64,000 nucleotides of DNA from Brachybacterium sp. UMB0905 (lineage in GTDB: Bacteria; Actinomycetota; Actinomycetes; Actinomycetales; Dermabacteraceae), in the NCBI RefSeq assembly GCF_002871795.1, contig NZ_PNHL01000004.1:210251-274250 (forward strand), in the 5' to 3' direction. The position numbers were made by a program, and so were the translations under genes. Below the pieces are notes generated by a model that did no database searches, had not been told where the DNA came from, and saw nothing but the letters and a program-made list of their open reading frames with translations. Below are positions 53,312 through 63,935 of this stretch, piece after piece. How positions within the stretch are numbered: position 1 is the stretch's first letter; every line of letters begins with the position of its first letter.

Positions 53312-54784
53312 TCAGTCCGCGAGTGCCTTGCCCCGCTGCTCGGGCAGGGTGAACGCTGCCGCGGAGGCCACGGCGAAGGCCAGGGCGAAGGCCACGAAGG
53401 CGAGCACCTGCCCGCCTGTTCCCACCAGCACCGGCACCATGAACGGCGCGAGGATCGACGCCACCCGCCCGAATGCCGCCGCAGCACCCGTGCCGGTTCC
53501 GCGCACCGCGGTGGGATACAGCTCCGGGCCGATCGCATACAGCGCGCCCCACGCCCCCAGGTTGAAGAAGCTCAGCAGGCAGCCGGCCAGGATGATCATC
53601 GCCTCCGTATCGGCCAGGCCGTAGCCCACCGCGGACAGCGCCGAACCGGCCAGAAACGCTGTGAGCGTCCACCGCCGTCCGATCACCTCGATCAACCACG
53701 CCGCCGCCGCATACCCCGGGATCTGCGCGAGCGTGATGATCAGCGTGAACGTGAAGGACCGCGTGAGGTCGAAACCGCGATCCACCAGCAGCGTCGGGAT
53801 CCAGATGAACGCCCCGTAATAGGCCAGGTTGATGCAGAACCACACCGTCCACAGGCCCGCCGTGCGGCCGCGCAGCCCCCGCGACCAGATCCCGCCCTCG
53901 CCCACCTGGTCGGCCTCCGGCACGGCGCCCACCGCATCGGCCGACACCCGGCCGCCCGAGGCACGCCCCTGGCCCGACGACCCCTGCCCAGACGCCGCCG
54001 CATCGGCCGCCCCCGGATCACCCGGGACATGCCCCGAGCCCGGCGCACCCCCGTCGGCCCCCATCCCGGCGGAGTCCTCCAACTGGCGGACAATCTGCTC
54101 GGCCTCCTCATGTCGGCCCTTCTGCTCCAAGAACCGCACCGACTCCGGCATCCCCAGCCGGATTACGAGCGACCACAGCGCTGGCATCATCCCCAGGGCG
54201 AGCGCCCACCGCCAGCCCGTCGGCCCGGATGCCGCCACGAACGTGCCGATCACGGCCGCGAGGATCCAGCCCAGCGCCCAGAACGCCTCGAGCCACACGA
54301 TCACGCGGCCGCGGATCCGCGCCGGCGCGAACTCGCTCATGAGCGTCGAGGCCACCGGCAGCTCCGCCCCGAGCCCCAGCCCCACCACGAAGCGCAGCGC
54401 GATCAGGGCCCCCACGCCCATCGCGAGGGCCGACGCGCCCGTGGCCAGGCCGTAGACCAGCAGCGTCAGCGCGAACACCGACCGCCGTCCGATCCGGTCC
54501 GCCAGCAACCCACCCAGGCTCGCCCCGATCGCCATGCCCGCAAATCCCGCAGACGCGATCAGCGACCCCTCCTCCTTGCCGATGCCCCAGTGCATCCCGA
54601 GTGCCGCGATGATGAAGGACACGAGCCCCACATCCATCGCATCCAGCGCCCAGCCGATGCCGGAGGCCCCCAGCATCTTCCCGTGCTGGCGGGTGAACGG
54701 CAGGCGGTCCAGTCGCTGCGAACGGGTGAGGGGTGCGGCCGACGGGTCGGTGTCGGGCACGGTCGCGGAACGGGTGCGGGTCAT
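53312..54784 (-). CDS. MFS transporter, sugar/aromatic-acid:proton symporter type, 490 aa
   Basis: Twelve-helix permease. FTRQHGKMLGASGIGWALDAMDVGLVSFII, then the loop 2-3 motif GGLLADRIGRRSVFA, RFVVGLGLGAELPVASTLMSEF, and the second-half GRRWTLTAFLAG. ALDAMD and GLGAELPVAS are typical of the niacin/aromatic acid and YceI-like subgroup. The central cytoplasmic loop is unusually long, a Gly/Ala/Asp-rich stretch of about 60 residues. ATG 54784 has GGAGG at 6 nt; an upstream open frame is unsupported. Substrate unknown. Confidence 0.88.
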   Translation of the reverse strand: MTRTRSATVPDTDPSAAPLTRSQRLDRLPFTRQHGKMLGASGIGWALDAMDVGLVSFIIAALGMHWGIGKEEGSLIASAGFAGMAIGASLGGLLADRIGRRSVFALTLLVYGLATGASALAMGVGALIALRFVVGLGLGAELPVASTLMSEFAPARIRGRVIVWLEAFWALGWILAAVIGTFVAASGPTGWRWALALGMMPALWSLVIRLGMPESVRFLEQKGRHEEAEQIVRQLEDSAGMGADGGAPGSGHVPGDPGAADAAASGQGSSGQGRASGGRVSADAVGAVPEADQVGEGGIWSRGLRGRTAGLWTVWFCINLAYYGAFIWIPTLLVDRGFDLTRSFTFTLIITLAQIPGYAAAAWLIEVIGRRWTLTAFLAGSALSAVGYGLADTEAMIILAGCLLSFFNLGAWGALYAIGPELYPTAVRGTGTGAAAAFGRVASILAPFMVPVLVGTGGQVLAFVAFALAFAVASAAAFTLPEQRGKALAD

Positions 54785-54879
54785 CAGGGGCCTCCGGGGA
54801 GAGGAGCGCGGGGCAGAGGAATGCCCCCACATGATGTCACTGTGGCAGGAAGTATGTCTCGGCGGCGCCCCGCGGCGCC

Positions 54880-55362
54880 TCACTCCGCCACGAGATCCAC
54901 GCCCGCCTCCCCGCGCAGCACCGCGAGAGCACGCCAGGCACGGGCCGCATTCCACCGCCCCAGCATCCCCAGCTCCGCCTCGGGCACGAGCCGCCAGCCG
55001 TCCAGCTCCTCCTGCTGCACCACCACGCTCGCCTCGAGCTCTGCCGCGGGGATCACCCCGGCGTCGAACAGGAAATGCACGCCCATGGGGGAAGAACGCA
55101 TCGCATCGGAGCCCTTCCAGTCCACGGTCAGCAGCTGCCCCACCTGCACAGTGAGGCCCAGCTCCTCGAGGACCTCGCGCTCGGCGGTCTGCCGCGGATC
55201 CTCCCCGGGATCCACGCTTCCGCCCGGCAGCAGCCAGTGCGGCTTGTAGTTCGGGTCCTCGATGAGCACCCGCCCGGTCTCATCCCGCAGGATCACCGCC
55301 GCGGAGGAGATGACCTTGGGCAGGGAGGCAAAGTACGCGGGCGCAGGCAGCAGGCGAGGCAT
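54880..55362 (-). CDS. NUDIX hydrolase, 160 aa
   Basis: Hydrolyses nucleoside diphosphates linked to another moiety. The Nudix box is complete: GGSVDPGEDPRQTAEREVLEELGLTV. Upstream strands SSAAVILRDETGRVLIEDPNYKPHWLLPGG fit. CACGAT lies 6 bases before ATG 55362, so it may be leaderless. Substrate unknown. Confidence 0.88.
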   Translation of the reverse strand: MPRLLPAPAYFASLPKVISSAAVILRDETGRVLIEDPNYKPHWLLPGGSVDPGEDPRQTAEREVLEELGLTVQVGQLLTVDWKGSDAMRSSPMGVHFLFDAGVIPAAELEASVVVQQEELDGWRLVPEAELGMLGRWNAARAWRALAVLRGEAGVDLVAE

Positions 55363-55450
55363 AGGCCCATCGTGTCATCTGGGGTGAGCGGGAGTGAGGG
55401 CGCGGGTTCGGGGGAAGGGAGTGCCGGGGCAGGCTGTGCCGGGTGTGGGC

Positions 55451-55524
55451 GGAGGAAATGACCTCTCAGCGGCATGAGCCCTGCATATTGCACGCACCGT
55501 GCCGCTGAGAGGTCGATTCCCTCC
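55451..55524. repeat. Palindromic intergenic repeat, copy D
   Basis: A perfect 15-bp stem (55460-55474 with 55500-55514), sequence unrelated to the stems of copies A-C, around a 25-nt loop containing CTGCATATTGCACG, which differs from the copy A loop at one base. GGAGG (55451-55455) and CCTCC (55520-55524) extend the pairing. Lies between divergent NUDIX and 55641 genes. Confidence 0.75.
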
Positions 55525-55628
55525 GCCTCCCCCGGTGACCCTGCCGCCCCGTGCCGTCCTGCGCGGCCTCGCGCTACCCCGCCCGGCCCCACCCGGCCCC
55601 GGCCCCGCGCCGCCCCACCCCGCATCAG

Positions 55629-55634
55629 TAGGCT
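55629..55634 (+). promoter_or_regulatory. -10 box TAGGCT of a leaderless transcript
   Basis: TAGGCT, 6 bases, ATG at 55641. Confidence 0.5.
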
Positions 55635-55640
55635 CGAAGC

Positions 55641-56516
55641 ATGCCCACCGCGCCGCTGCCCGAGAACCCCACCGAGGTGCCGGACCTGCCCGCGGGCATC
55701 GGCGGCACCGACCCGCAGGCCCCCGCCGCATACACCCCCGCGGATGTCGCCGCCGCGAAGGAACTGTTGACCGGGGCCGATGACAGCGAACCGCAGCTGG
55801 TCACCGCGCTGACCGATGAGCAGCTCGCCGGTCTCGACGGTTACGCCCGCCCGCAGTTCGTGGCGCTGCCGTGGCTTGAGGAGCACCGTGAGCAGCGGGC
55901 CTTCGTCGCTGGTGTCGCCCTGCGCACCCTTATCGCTGCGGAGCAGGTGCTCGTGGCCGTGGATCCGGAAACCGGTGCGCGCAGCTGGCGGGCCGCCCCG
56001 GATCTCGCCGCCTGCCTGGTGCTGCGCCGCACCGCCGCGGTGTTCACCACCGCCGAGCGCACCGTCCCCACCGACTCCGGCCAGCAGGTGCACCGCCTGC
56101 ACACCTACGCCCACCCCTCGGGCGTGCTCGAGGAGGAGGTCACCGCCTCCGGCATCCACCGCTTCACCGCGCTGGGCCCACAGCTCGCCGCCGAACGCCT
56201 GTCCGCCTTCGTCGATCCGCTGCAGGCCCCCGCCGCGCAGACGCAGTCCGCGCAGGTCTCCGCCGCGCAGCTGGCGGCGCATCCGCTCGCCCAGCGCCTC
56301 GCCTCCGCGCGGGCGCTCACGGTCCTGACTCGCGTGACCACTGCCGATGGGGCTGTGCAGCAGCTGAGCACGTACGCTACCCCGGAGGGCCTCATGAGCG
56401 TGGAGGCGATCGACCCCGCGGCCGCGGATCCGATGCTTGAGATCCGCACCCTGACCCCGGCAGATCTGCGAGCTCTCACCACGGTCCTCACGGCGTCCGG
56501 CACACCGGACGCGTGA
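55641..56516 (+). CDS. Hypothetical protein, 291 aa
   Basis: Ala/Thr/Leu-rich soluble protein, MPTAPLPENPTEVPDLPAG..., with an acidic Pro-rich N-terminus and repeated strand-like segments (AEQVLVAVDPETGARSWRAAPDLAACLVLRRTAAVF, HRLHTYAHPSGVLEEEVTASGIHRF, ALTVLTRVTTADGAVQQLSTYATPEG). No signal or transmembrane helix. The two-half pattern could be an internal duplication. I do not recognise the family. Monocistronic and leaderless by position of the -10 box. Confidence 0.65.
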   Translation: MPTAPLPENPTEVPDLPAGIGGTDPQAPAAYTPADVAAAKELLTGADDSEPQLVTALTDEQLAGLDGYARPQFVALPWLEEHREQRAFVAGVALRTLIAAEQVLVAVDPETGARSWRAAPDLAACLVLRRTAAVFTTAERTVPTDSGQQVHRLHTYAHPSGVLEEEVTASGIHRFTALGPQLAAERLSAFVDPLQAPAAQTQSAQVSAAQLAAHPLAQRLASARALTVLTRVTTADGAVQQLSTYATPEGLMSVEAIDPAAADPMLEIRTLTPADLRALTTVLTASGTPDA

Positions 56517-56667
56517 GGGGGTAGGCGGCGGTTCCCGCACCTCAGCGCCGCCTACGATGGCGGTGATGGGTCGAGGACGCCCCCGTCGGCCCTGATTCCT
56601 GCACGCCCCTCATCCGGTGCCCGCGGTGCGGCAGCGTTGCCGCCGGTGCCAGCAAGGACAGCGCCCC

Positions 56668-58143
<1,476 letters not shown>

Positions 58144-58442
58144 GGGAGCGGGGGTGCGCTGAGCGCCGGACGCGGCGCGGCGTGCGCTGCGTCGGGAGGG
58201 GCGCAAGGTGCAGCGTGTGCTGCGCCGGGAGGGGTGCGGCGCGCGCCGCGCTGACACCCGCCCCACGCACCCCGCCTTCACCTTTCCCCGCAAATGCGCG
58301 ATCCCGTGGCATGTTGCGCGCCAGGATGCCTCGGTATCTCACATGTGTGCGGGGTGGGCGCTGCGGAGGCAGCACGATAGGGCGCGCTGCGGGAGCAGCA
58401 CCCTGCAGTGCGGTGGCGGCACGAGCTGTTGCGCGCTGACGC
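58144..58442 (+). repeat. Intergenic region with a 33-bp-period direct repeat
   Basis: Two 25-bp units (58180-58204 and 58213-58237) differ only by three C/T transitions and repeat with a 33-bp period shortly after the GAPDH stop. A diverged third copy may precede them. The rest of the 299-bp gap, up to the convergent sirtuin gene, holds no gene or terminator I can support. Confidence 0.55.
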
Positions 58443-59468
58443 TCACGCCTCCCCGGCCCACCGCCTTAGCAGCACATCGAGCCGGCCGTGCAGCCGGGCG
58501 GTGGCGTGCTCATCCCCGCGGGTGGGGCCATCGCCGAGGATCACCACAGGCTTGTCCGCCTTCCGCGCCGCGCGCACGAACCGCAGCCCGGACTGCACGG
58601 TGAGGGAGGATCCGAGCACCAGCAGCGCCTGGGAGGCCTCGAGCGCGGCGAAGGACTGCGCGACCACATCGGGCCGGGCGGATTCGCCGAAGTAGACCAC
58701 GTCGGGCTTCAAGATCCCGCCGCACAGCGGGCATGGTGGGTAGCGGAACGTGCTGGTCCGATCCACTTCCGCGTCCCCGTCCGGGGCCTGCGCGGCGTCG
58801 CGCGCGAGGTCCGGCAGCCGCACGGCGAGCTCGGGGTTCAGCTGCAGCAGCCGCGCATGCAGCCCGGCCCGGGCGGAGAGCGCATCGCAGCTCTGGCAGC
58901 GCACCCGATCCAGCCGCCCGTGCAGGTCGATCACGGGATCTGACCCGGCTTCCTGGTGCAGGCCATCCACGTTCTGCGTGATCACGGCGGTGACGTCGAG
59001 CGGCTCCGGGGCGAGCTGCGCGAGCAGGTGATGCGCGGCGTTCGGGCGGGCGGTGCGGAACTGCTCCCACCCCACGGTGGAGCGCGCCCAGTACCGCCGC
59101 CGCGACAGATCCGAGCCCATGAACTCCTGGTACGTCATCGGCATTCGCGGCACCGCGTCGCGGCCCCGATAATCCGGCAGCCCCGAGTCGGTGGACATCC
59201 CCGCGCCGGTCAGCACTGCGACCGGCAGCCCGCGCAGCAGCTCGAGCGCCGCCGCGGACTCCGCCTCGCTGCTCAGCTGCCCGTACTCGGCACCTGGCAC
59301 CGGCCCCCAGGCCGGCATGCGCAGGATGCTGCGGGCCGACGGGGCGGCGGCCGGGGCACCGGCGCGCGCGGCGGTGGAGAACCAGCGGCCGACGTCCGCC
59401 GCGGGACCCGCGAGCCCAGCACGCGACGATGCGCTGCGCGGGTCTGGGGAGGTCGAGGAGGTGCTCAC
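58443..59468 (-). CDS. Sir2-family NAD-dependent protein deacylase, 341 aa
   Basis: Removes acyl groups from lysines with NAD consumption. LTGAGMSTDSGLPDYRG, ITQNVDGLHQEAG, the catalytic His in IDLHGRLDRVRCQSC, and two zinc Cys pairs (CQSC and CPLC) are present, as is FGESARPD and the C-terminal LGSSLTVQSG. An Ala/Ser/Gly-rich N-terminal extension of about 60 residues is unusual. Leaderless: TACCCT, 6 bases, GTG 59468. No SLOG/TIR or ThsB-type partner is adjacent, so it is taken as a housekeeping sirtuin. Confidence 0.92.
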   Translation of the reverse strand: MSTSSTSPDPRSASSRAGLAGPAADVGRWFSTAARAGAPAAAPSARSILRMPAWGPVPGAEYGQLSSEAESAAALELLRGLPVAVLTGAGMSTDSGLPDYRGRDAVPRMPMTYQEFMGSDLSRRRYWARSTVGWEQFRTARPNAAHHLLAQLAPEPLDVTAVITQNVDGLHQEAGSDPVIDLHGRLDRVRCQSCDALSARAGLHARLLQLNPELAVRLPDLARDAAQAPDGDAEVDRTSTFRYPPCPLCGGILKPDVVYFGESARPDVVAQSFAALEASQALLVLGSSLTVQSGLRFVRAARKADKPVVILGDGPTRGDEHATARLHGRLDVLLRRWAGEA

Positions 59469-59474
59469 GCCTCG

Positions 59475-59480
59475 AGGGTA
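59475..59480 (-). promoter_or_regulatory. -10 box TACCCT of a leaderless transcript (sirtuin)
   Basis: Reverse-strand TACCCT, 6 bases, GTG 59468. Confidence 0.5.
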
Positions 59481-59515
59481 GATGCACGCTGGCCATGTCT
59501 TGCCAGCGGAGTCAG

Positions 59516-60256
59516 TTACAGAGCCCGGAGTCGCCCATGATGGCGCGGAGGGGGAGTGTCCTCGGGAGGTGAGATGGAGTAGCCCATCGAGGTCAGGGCC
59601 TCGATAGCCGCCTCGGGAGCATCGCGTACGGCGGCCTTGGTCTGCGTCAACCGCCAGGTTTCGCGTTGCTCGGCGAGAACCTCGCGCGCGTCAAGTTCAT
59701 GATCAAGATTGAACTCGTCGATGAGCATCTCGACGACATCCTCCAAGGCGGGCCGGAACCGGTGCCCTCCGAGGGGGAAATGAAGATCCTGAAGCTTGGG
59801 AAGTCCGTCGGTCTTGGCCGAACGCCCTGGTCGTTTCGATGTGCGACCCACGGTAGTCATGACGTACGTCATCGCATCTCTGTGTGCGTGTACCTGCAAG
59901 TGCGCGGCAGGCACACTGTTCGCGCCGCGTACGTACTCGAAGCGGAATAGAGGCTCGCGGCTCACGGACGCGAGCACCTCGATCTTCGATGAGTGGACCG
60001 CCAGGAACTTCCTCTCAAGGTCCCATTCGCAGGACATACTGACCTTCAAGGAGAGCACAGGCTGATTGCTCGCGTGAAGGGTGATGCCTCCAGGGTCTCC
60101 CTGAGTTATAGCAACGCGATTGTCCACGTATCGCGCAGTGAACGGGGCGCACGAGGGCGCGACCGTTCGGGCGATCGCCGTGAGACCGTCCGCGAGCTCC
60201 CGTGCCTTCTGCTCGAGCTCGCCGCCGCGGTCAGTCCCGTCCAAGGAGGAACTCAA
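59516..60256 (-). CDS. Conserved-looking hypothetical protein, second gene of a two-gene module, 246 aa
   Basis: Soluble mixed alpha/beta protein. N-terminal helix GGELEQKARELADGLTAIARTVAPS, a beta-rich middle (RVAITQGDPGGITLHASNQPVLSLKVSMSCEWDLERKFLAVHSSKIEV; FRFEYVRGANSVPAAHLQVHAHRDAMTYVM), the motif HFPLGGHRFRPALEDVVEMLIDEF, and a C-terminal helical segment EVLAEQRETWRLTQTKAAVRDAPEAAIEALTSMGYSI. I have an impression of similar actinobacterial proteins paired with a small acidic partner but cannot name a family. TTG start at 60256 overlaps the 61-aa ORF by 26 nt. Context is a decaying defence region. Confidence 0.65.
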   Translation of the reverse strand: MSSSLDGTDRGGELEQKARELADGLTAIARTVAPSCAPFTARYVDNRVAITQGDPGGITLHASNQPVLSLKVSMSCEWDLERKFLAVHSSKIEVLASVSREPLFRFEYVRGANSVPAAHLQVHAHRDAMTYVMTTVGRTSKRPGRSAKTDGLPKLQDLHFPLGGHRFRPALEDVVEMLIDEFNLDHELDAREVLAEQRETWRLTQTKAAVRDAPEAAIEALTSMGYSISPPEDTPPPRHHGRLRAL

Positions 60257-60416
60257 GGCTCAACAGCTCGTCGTAGATCGCAGCATCGTCGGCGTCGAGC
60301 TCATAGTTGGCCCCGCGCTCCTTGAAGCCGGCGAGATCGGAGACCTGGCGAGCGAGCTCCTCGTAGCGATGCTGAGCCTGCTCTTCAGACATGTACGTCA
60401 CTGTGCTGATGCTCAT
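60231..60416 (-). CDS. Small acidic protein, first gene of a two-gene module, 61 aa
   Basis: MSISTVTYMSEEQAQHRYEELARQVSDLAGFKERGANYELDADDAAIYDELLSLEFLLGRD. ATG 60416 follows GAGGAGG at 8 nt, better than the GTG at 60425. A -10 like TAGACT (60438-60443, reverse strand) lies upstream. Predicted helical and acidic, as many antitoxins or anti-effectors are; overlap with the 246-aa gene implies coupled translation. Function unknown. Confidence 0.6.
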   Translation of the reverse strand: MSISTVTYMSEEQAQHRYEELARQVSDLAGFKERGANYELDADDAAIYDELLSLEFLLGRD

Positions 60417-60565
60417 CGCGGGCACCTCCTCAGGGCTTTGAGTCTAGAACGATAGATCAGCCATCCGACAGAGGAGCGGAAGGTGAGCTGGTCACGCCGG
60501 TGCTCGTGGGCTATAAGACAAAATGTGTGTGCGGGCAGGCCTTCTTGAGGCGCCCTGAGAAACAA

Positions 60566-60595
60566 GCAACCCCACACCGTCGGGTGTGGGGTTGC
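60566..60595 (-). terminator. Intrinsic terminator after the HsdR/Abi region
   Basis: A perfect 13-bp stem (60566-60578 with 60583-60595) and a GTCG loop, followed on the reverse strand by TTGTTTCTC, a T-rich tail. It would stop leftward transcription from hsdR before the 61-aa gene. Confidence 0.75.
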
Positions 60596-60641
60596 CGGAG
60601 TATTCGCGACAGTCCTAGCCCGTCGCTCGATGGTCCGACCG

Positions 60642-60647
60642 TAGCAT
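60642..60647 (+). promoter_or_regulatory. -10 box TAGCAT of the Abi remnant
   Basis: TAGCAT, 7 bases, ATG 60655; retained although the gene behind it is broken. Confidence 0.4.
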
Positions 60648-60654
60648 GACCGCC

Positions 60655-60850
60655 ATGTCCGCTGAAGAGGTTCTCCCCGTGCTTCTGGGCACAGCGCGCC
60701 ATCAGGCATACCTTGATGTCGCTGGGGGCGACGCGCGGCGTGCCGCCGAGCTCTACGAGCCACGACGACTTCCCGGACCTCGTCATGGTGCCGAACGCCC
60801 TGCGCCAGCTAGTAGCCGCCGACCCCCGCAAGGGATGGGGCGCGCCGTAG
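60655..60850 (+). pseudogene. Remnant of an Abi-like (abortive infection) gene
   Basis: From ATG 60655 the frame reads MSAEEVLPVLLGTARHQAYLDVAGGDARRAAELYE, resembling the start of Abi_2-like proteins (YL..AGGD..RA..LYEWN). The matching sequence stops at about 60757; a second frame then gives SHDDFPDLVMVPNALRQLVAADPRKGWGAP and a stop at 60848-60850, like a C-terminal end. The 200-codon middle is missing, consistent with an internal deletion. Identification from short motifs only. Confidence 0.4.
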
Positions 60851-60937
60851 CCCTTGCGTTGGATGACCCGAGTCCACAGCGACACCGCGCAAGGGCGCTC
60901 AAGTGTCCTCAGCGAGCACGGCCCGCGAGCACCACCG

Positions 60938-63823
60938 CTAGCCCTTTGTCTCCTCCCCCTCATCCCCCTGAATCTTCTCCCACAGCCCGAACGCCTCCAC
61001 GAGTAGCTCGAGCAGCTGCTTCGACCCGACGTTGTTGCGGCTGAACTTGATGACAGCCTCCTGGGACTGCTCGGTGCTCCACAGCGCGTCCTCGAGGGCG
61101 CGCACGGCGCCGGAGGAGCGCATGAAGTCCGCGGCGGTGTTGGCTTTGGCGATGCCGCGCACGGTGGGGTTCTCCAGCATCTCCCCGGTGAGGTTCTCGA
61201 GCATCCCCACCACGTACTCGGGTCGCTCGTCCAGGTCGCCGAAGTACTTGTTGACCTTCTCGATCACGGCGGCGCGGCTGGCGCGCTCGCGCTCGCGGGA
61301 CTGCGCCATCCCGGCCTCGGTCATGCCGCGCAGCCCCTCCGCCTGGCCGGGCGAGAGCTCGAGCTGCTCTTCGCGGAGCTTCTCGAGCTTGTAGTGGGTG
61401 AGCACCACGTCATCGACGTCCACGGCCCCGGGGTCCACGTCCTGGTCGGAGAACAGGCGCAGCTTGCGGGAGAGCAGGTCGGCGAACACGGAGAATTTCT
61501 CGAACCGCGGGTCGCCGAAGTGGAGGATCTGGGAGAAGAACGCGTAGCTGGTGACGTACTGCCGCAGGGTGGAGCGGAAGTCCAGCAGCTCCTCTCGCGC
61601 GGTGGCATCGCCGTCATAGATCGCCCGCTGCCAGCGCACGGCGAAGCGTTCGACGGCCTGCTCGAGGGCGGGCGCGAGCCCGGAGGGTCGCCCGCCTTTC
61701 TTGATCCAGGCCGCCCACACCTGTTCCACTTCGGCCTGGGTGTAGATGCCGGTGGCGTCGAGCTTCATGAGCAGGTTCGCCACGAGCTCGGGGTCGGAGC
61801 TCTGCTGGATCTGCGCGTCTTCGTAGTACTCCTGGAACGCGGCTTCGATCTGTTCGGCCTGGTCCTGGAAGTCCAGCACGTAGGTGGCGCTTTTGCCGGG
61901 CATGGTGCGGTTCAGCCGCGAGAGGGTCTGCACAGCGGTGATGCCCCGCAGCTCCTTGTCGATGTACATCGCCACCAGCAGCGGCTGGTCGAACCCGGTC
62001 TGGTACTTGTTGGCGACGATGAGCACATGCTGCCCCGGCTCCTCGAACACCTTGGCGAGGTCCCGCCCACGCAGCTGCTCGTTCATCGACGCTTCGGTGA
62101 CGGTGCGCCGCTCCTTTCCGGGAACCTCCGGCACCTCCGGATCGGGCACCTCCCCGGAGAACGCGACGAGGGCCTGCAGGTCGTGGCCTTCAGCCTCGCT
62201 GATGGCCCGGAATCGCCGCGCGTATTCGACGGCTGCGGCGCGGGAGGCGGTGACGACCATGGCTTTGGCCCGCCCTCCCAGCTCGTGCTGCACCACGCCC
62301 GTGAAGTGCCGGATGATCTCGCGGACCTTGGAGTCGATGTTCGTGGGGTGCAGCTCGACGGCGCGGATGTAGGCGCGGGTGCCGGTGCGGATGTCGATCT
62401 CGTCTTCGGTGCCGCCGGCCTGCCCGTTGCGGGCGATCCGCGCGGCCATCTCGTAGGTGGTGTAGTTGCGCAGCACGTCGAGGATGAACCCCTCTTCGAT
62501 GGCCTGTTTCATGGAGTACAGGTCGAAGGGCACGGCGGACTCGTCGGGGGAGGGTTTGCGGCCGAACGTCTCGAGCGTCCCCACCTTCGGGGTGGCGGTG
62601 AAGGCGAAGAAGCTGATGCGCCGGGATTCATCGGCGCTGGCGGCCATGCGGGTCAATGCCTCCTGGTCCGCATCCGCATCCATCTCTTCCTCCGCCTCAG
62701 CGTCCGCGGAGTACAGCAGGCGTTTCAGGGCGGAGGAGGCGCTGCCGGTCTGCGAGGAGTGAGCCTCATCGGCGATCACGGCATAGTTCTTGCCCGCCAG
62801 CTTCCCGTCGCTGTCCTTCATGGCCTCGAGCGCATACGGGAAGGTCTGCAGGGTCACGCCGATGATGGGGACTCCGCGGATCAGCGCGTCGGTGAGCTGC
62901 TGGGTCTTGGAGCCCTCGGCGCGGGTGATGGGCTCGAAGGTGCCGGTGCGGGTGACGAGCTGATCCACGGCGTCCTGCAGCTGCCGGTCCAGCACTTGCC
63001 TGTCGGCGATGACGATCACGGAGTCGAACACCTTGGTGCCGCCTGGGGTGTGGAGGGAGGCCAGGCGGTGGGCGGTCCAAGCGATCGAGTCGGTCTTCCC
63101 GGAGCCGGCCGAATGCTGGATGAGGTACTTGTGTCCGGGGCCTTCCACTCTCGCGGCGGCGACGAGGGCGTTGACGGCCCGCCACTGGTGGAAGCGGGGG
63201 AAGCGGATCTGGTTGCGGGTGGTGCGCTCGCCGGTGGCGGGGTCGGTGCGTTCGGAGTGGTTGACGTAGATGAATTTCGCGAGCACGGTCAGCCAGGCGT
63301 CGCGGTCCAGGACGTCTTCCCAGAAGTACGCGGTGCGGTGGCCGACGGGGTTGGGTGGGTTGCCGGCTCCTTTCCCGTGGCCCTTGTCGAAGGGGAGGAA
63401 GAACGTACTGGGACCGGACAGCGCGGTGGTCATGGCGACGGCGGTGTCGGTGACGGCGAAGTGCACGAGCGCGCCGCGCAGTGGCGTGAGCAGCGGTTCG
63501 TGGTGGGGCTGACGGTCATCGCGATACTGCTTCTTCGCGGCCTCGAGGCTCTGGGTGAATCCGACCTTCAGCTCGATCGTGGCGACGGGAATGCCGTTGG
63601 TGAACAGCACCAGGTCGATCCGGTCCGCCTTGTGCTGGGAGTAGACGACCTCCTGCATGACGCGCAGTCGGTTTTCCTGGTAGCGCTCGATGAGCCGCGG
63701 GTTGCGGTCATCAGCGGGCGGCATCTGCATCATGGAGAAGGGCCGACGGGCGCCGATCACCTGGAAACCTTTGCGCAGCACATTCAGGGTGCCACCGCCT
63801 TGCACCTCCGGCATGGCGAGCAC
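60938..63823 (-). pseudogene. hsdR: Type I restriction enzyme subunit HsdR, 5'-truncated, 961 aa from the first usable start
   Basis: Motor/nuclease subunit of a type I restriction system. IDLVLFTNGIPVATIELK holds the nuclease D...E-x-K; IQHSAGSGKTDSIAWTAHRL is Walker A (K243), IADEAHSSQTG the DEAD-box motif, and FFAFTATPK, YQTGFDQP and QTLSRLNRT the later helicase motifs. Full-length members have roughly 60-70 more N-terminal residues. Here homologous sequence begins in-frame at about 63915 (NFERLVPPDAS...), has no start codon and runs into an unrelated gene end at 63936. GTG 63823 has no ribosome site. Probably inactive or re-initiating; hsdM and hsdS are outside the window or lost. Confidence 0.8.
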
Positions 63824-63935
63824 CCGCTCGAGCCGATCCAGGATCTGCTTCTCGCCCTTCGCGCGGACCTCCGGGGAGGCATCCGGTGGGACGAGGCGCT
63901 CGAAGTTCTCGGGGTCCGACCTGACTTGGACCTCT

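Noticed and set aside
58300..58345. A fifth palindromic repeat (GCATGTTGCGCGC in the GAPDH-sirtuin gap)
   Set aside because: Only the apex resembles copies A-D; the flanking arms do not pair well.
58443..59468. Sir2 gene as part of a Thoeris/DSR-type defence system
   Set aside because: It has the full catalytic and zinc motifs of a housekeeping deacylase, a separate leaderless promoter and no TIR, SLOG or ThsB-like neighbour.
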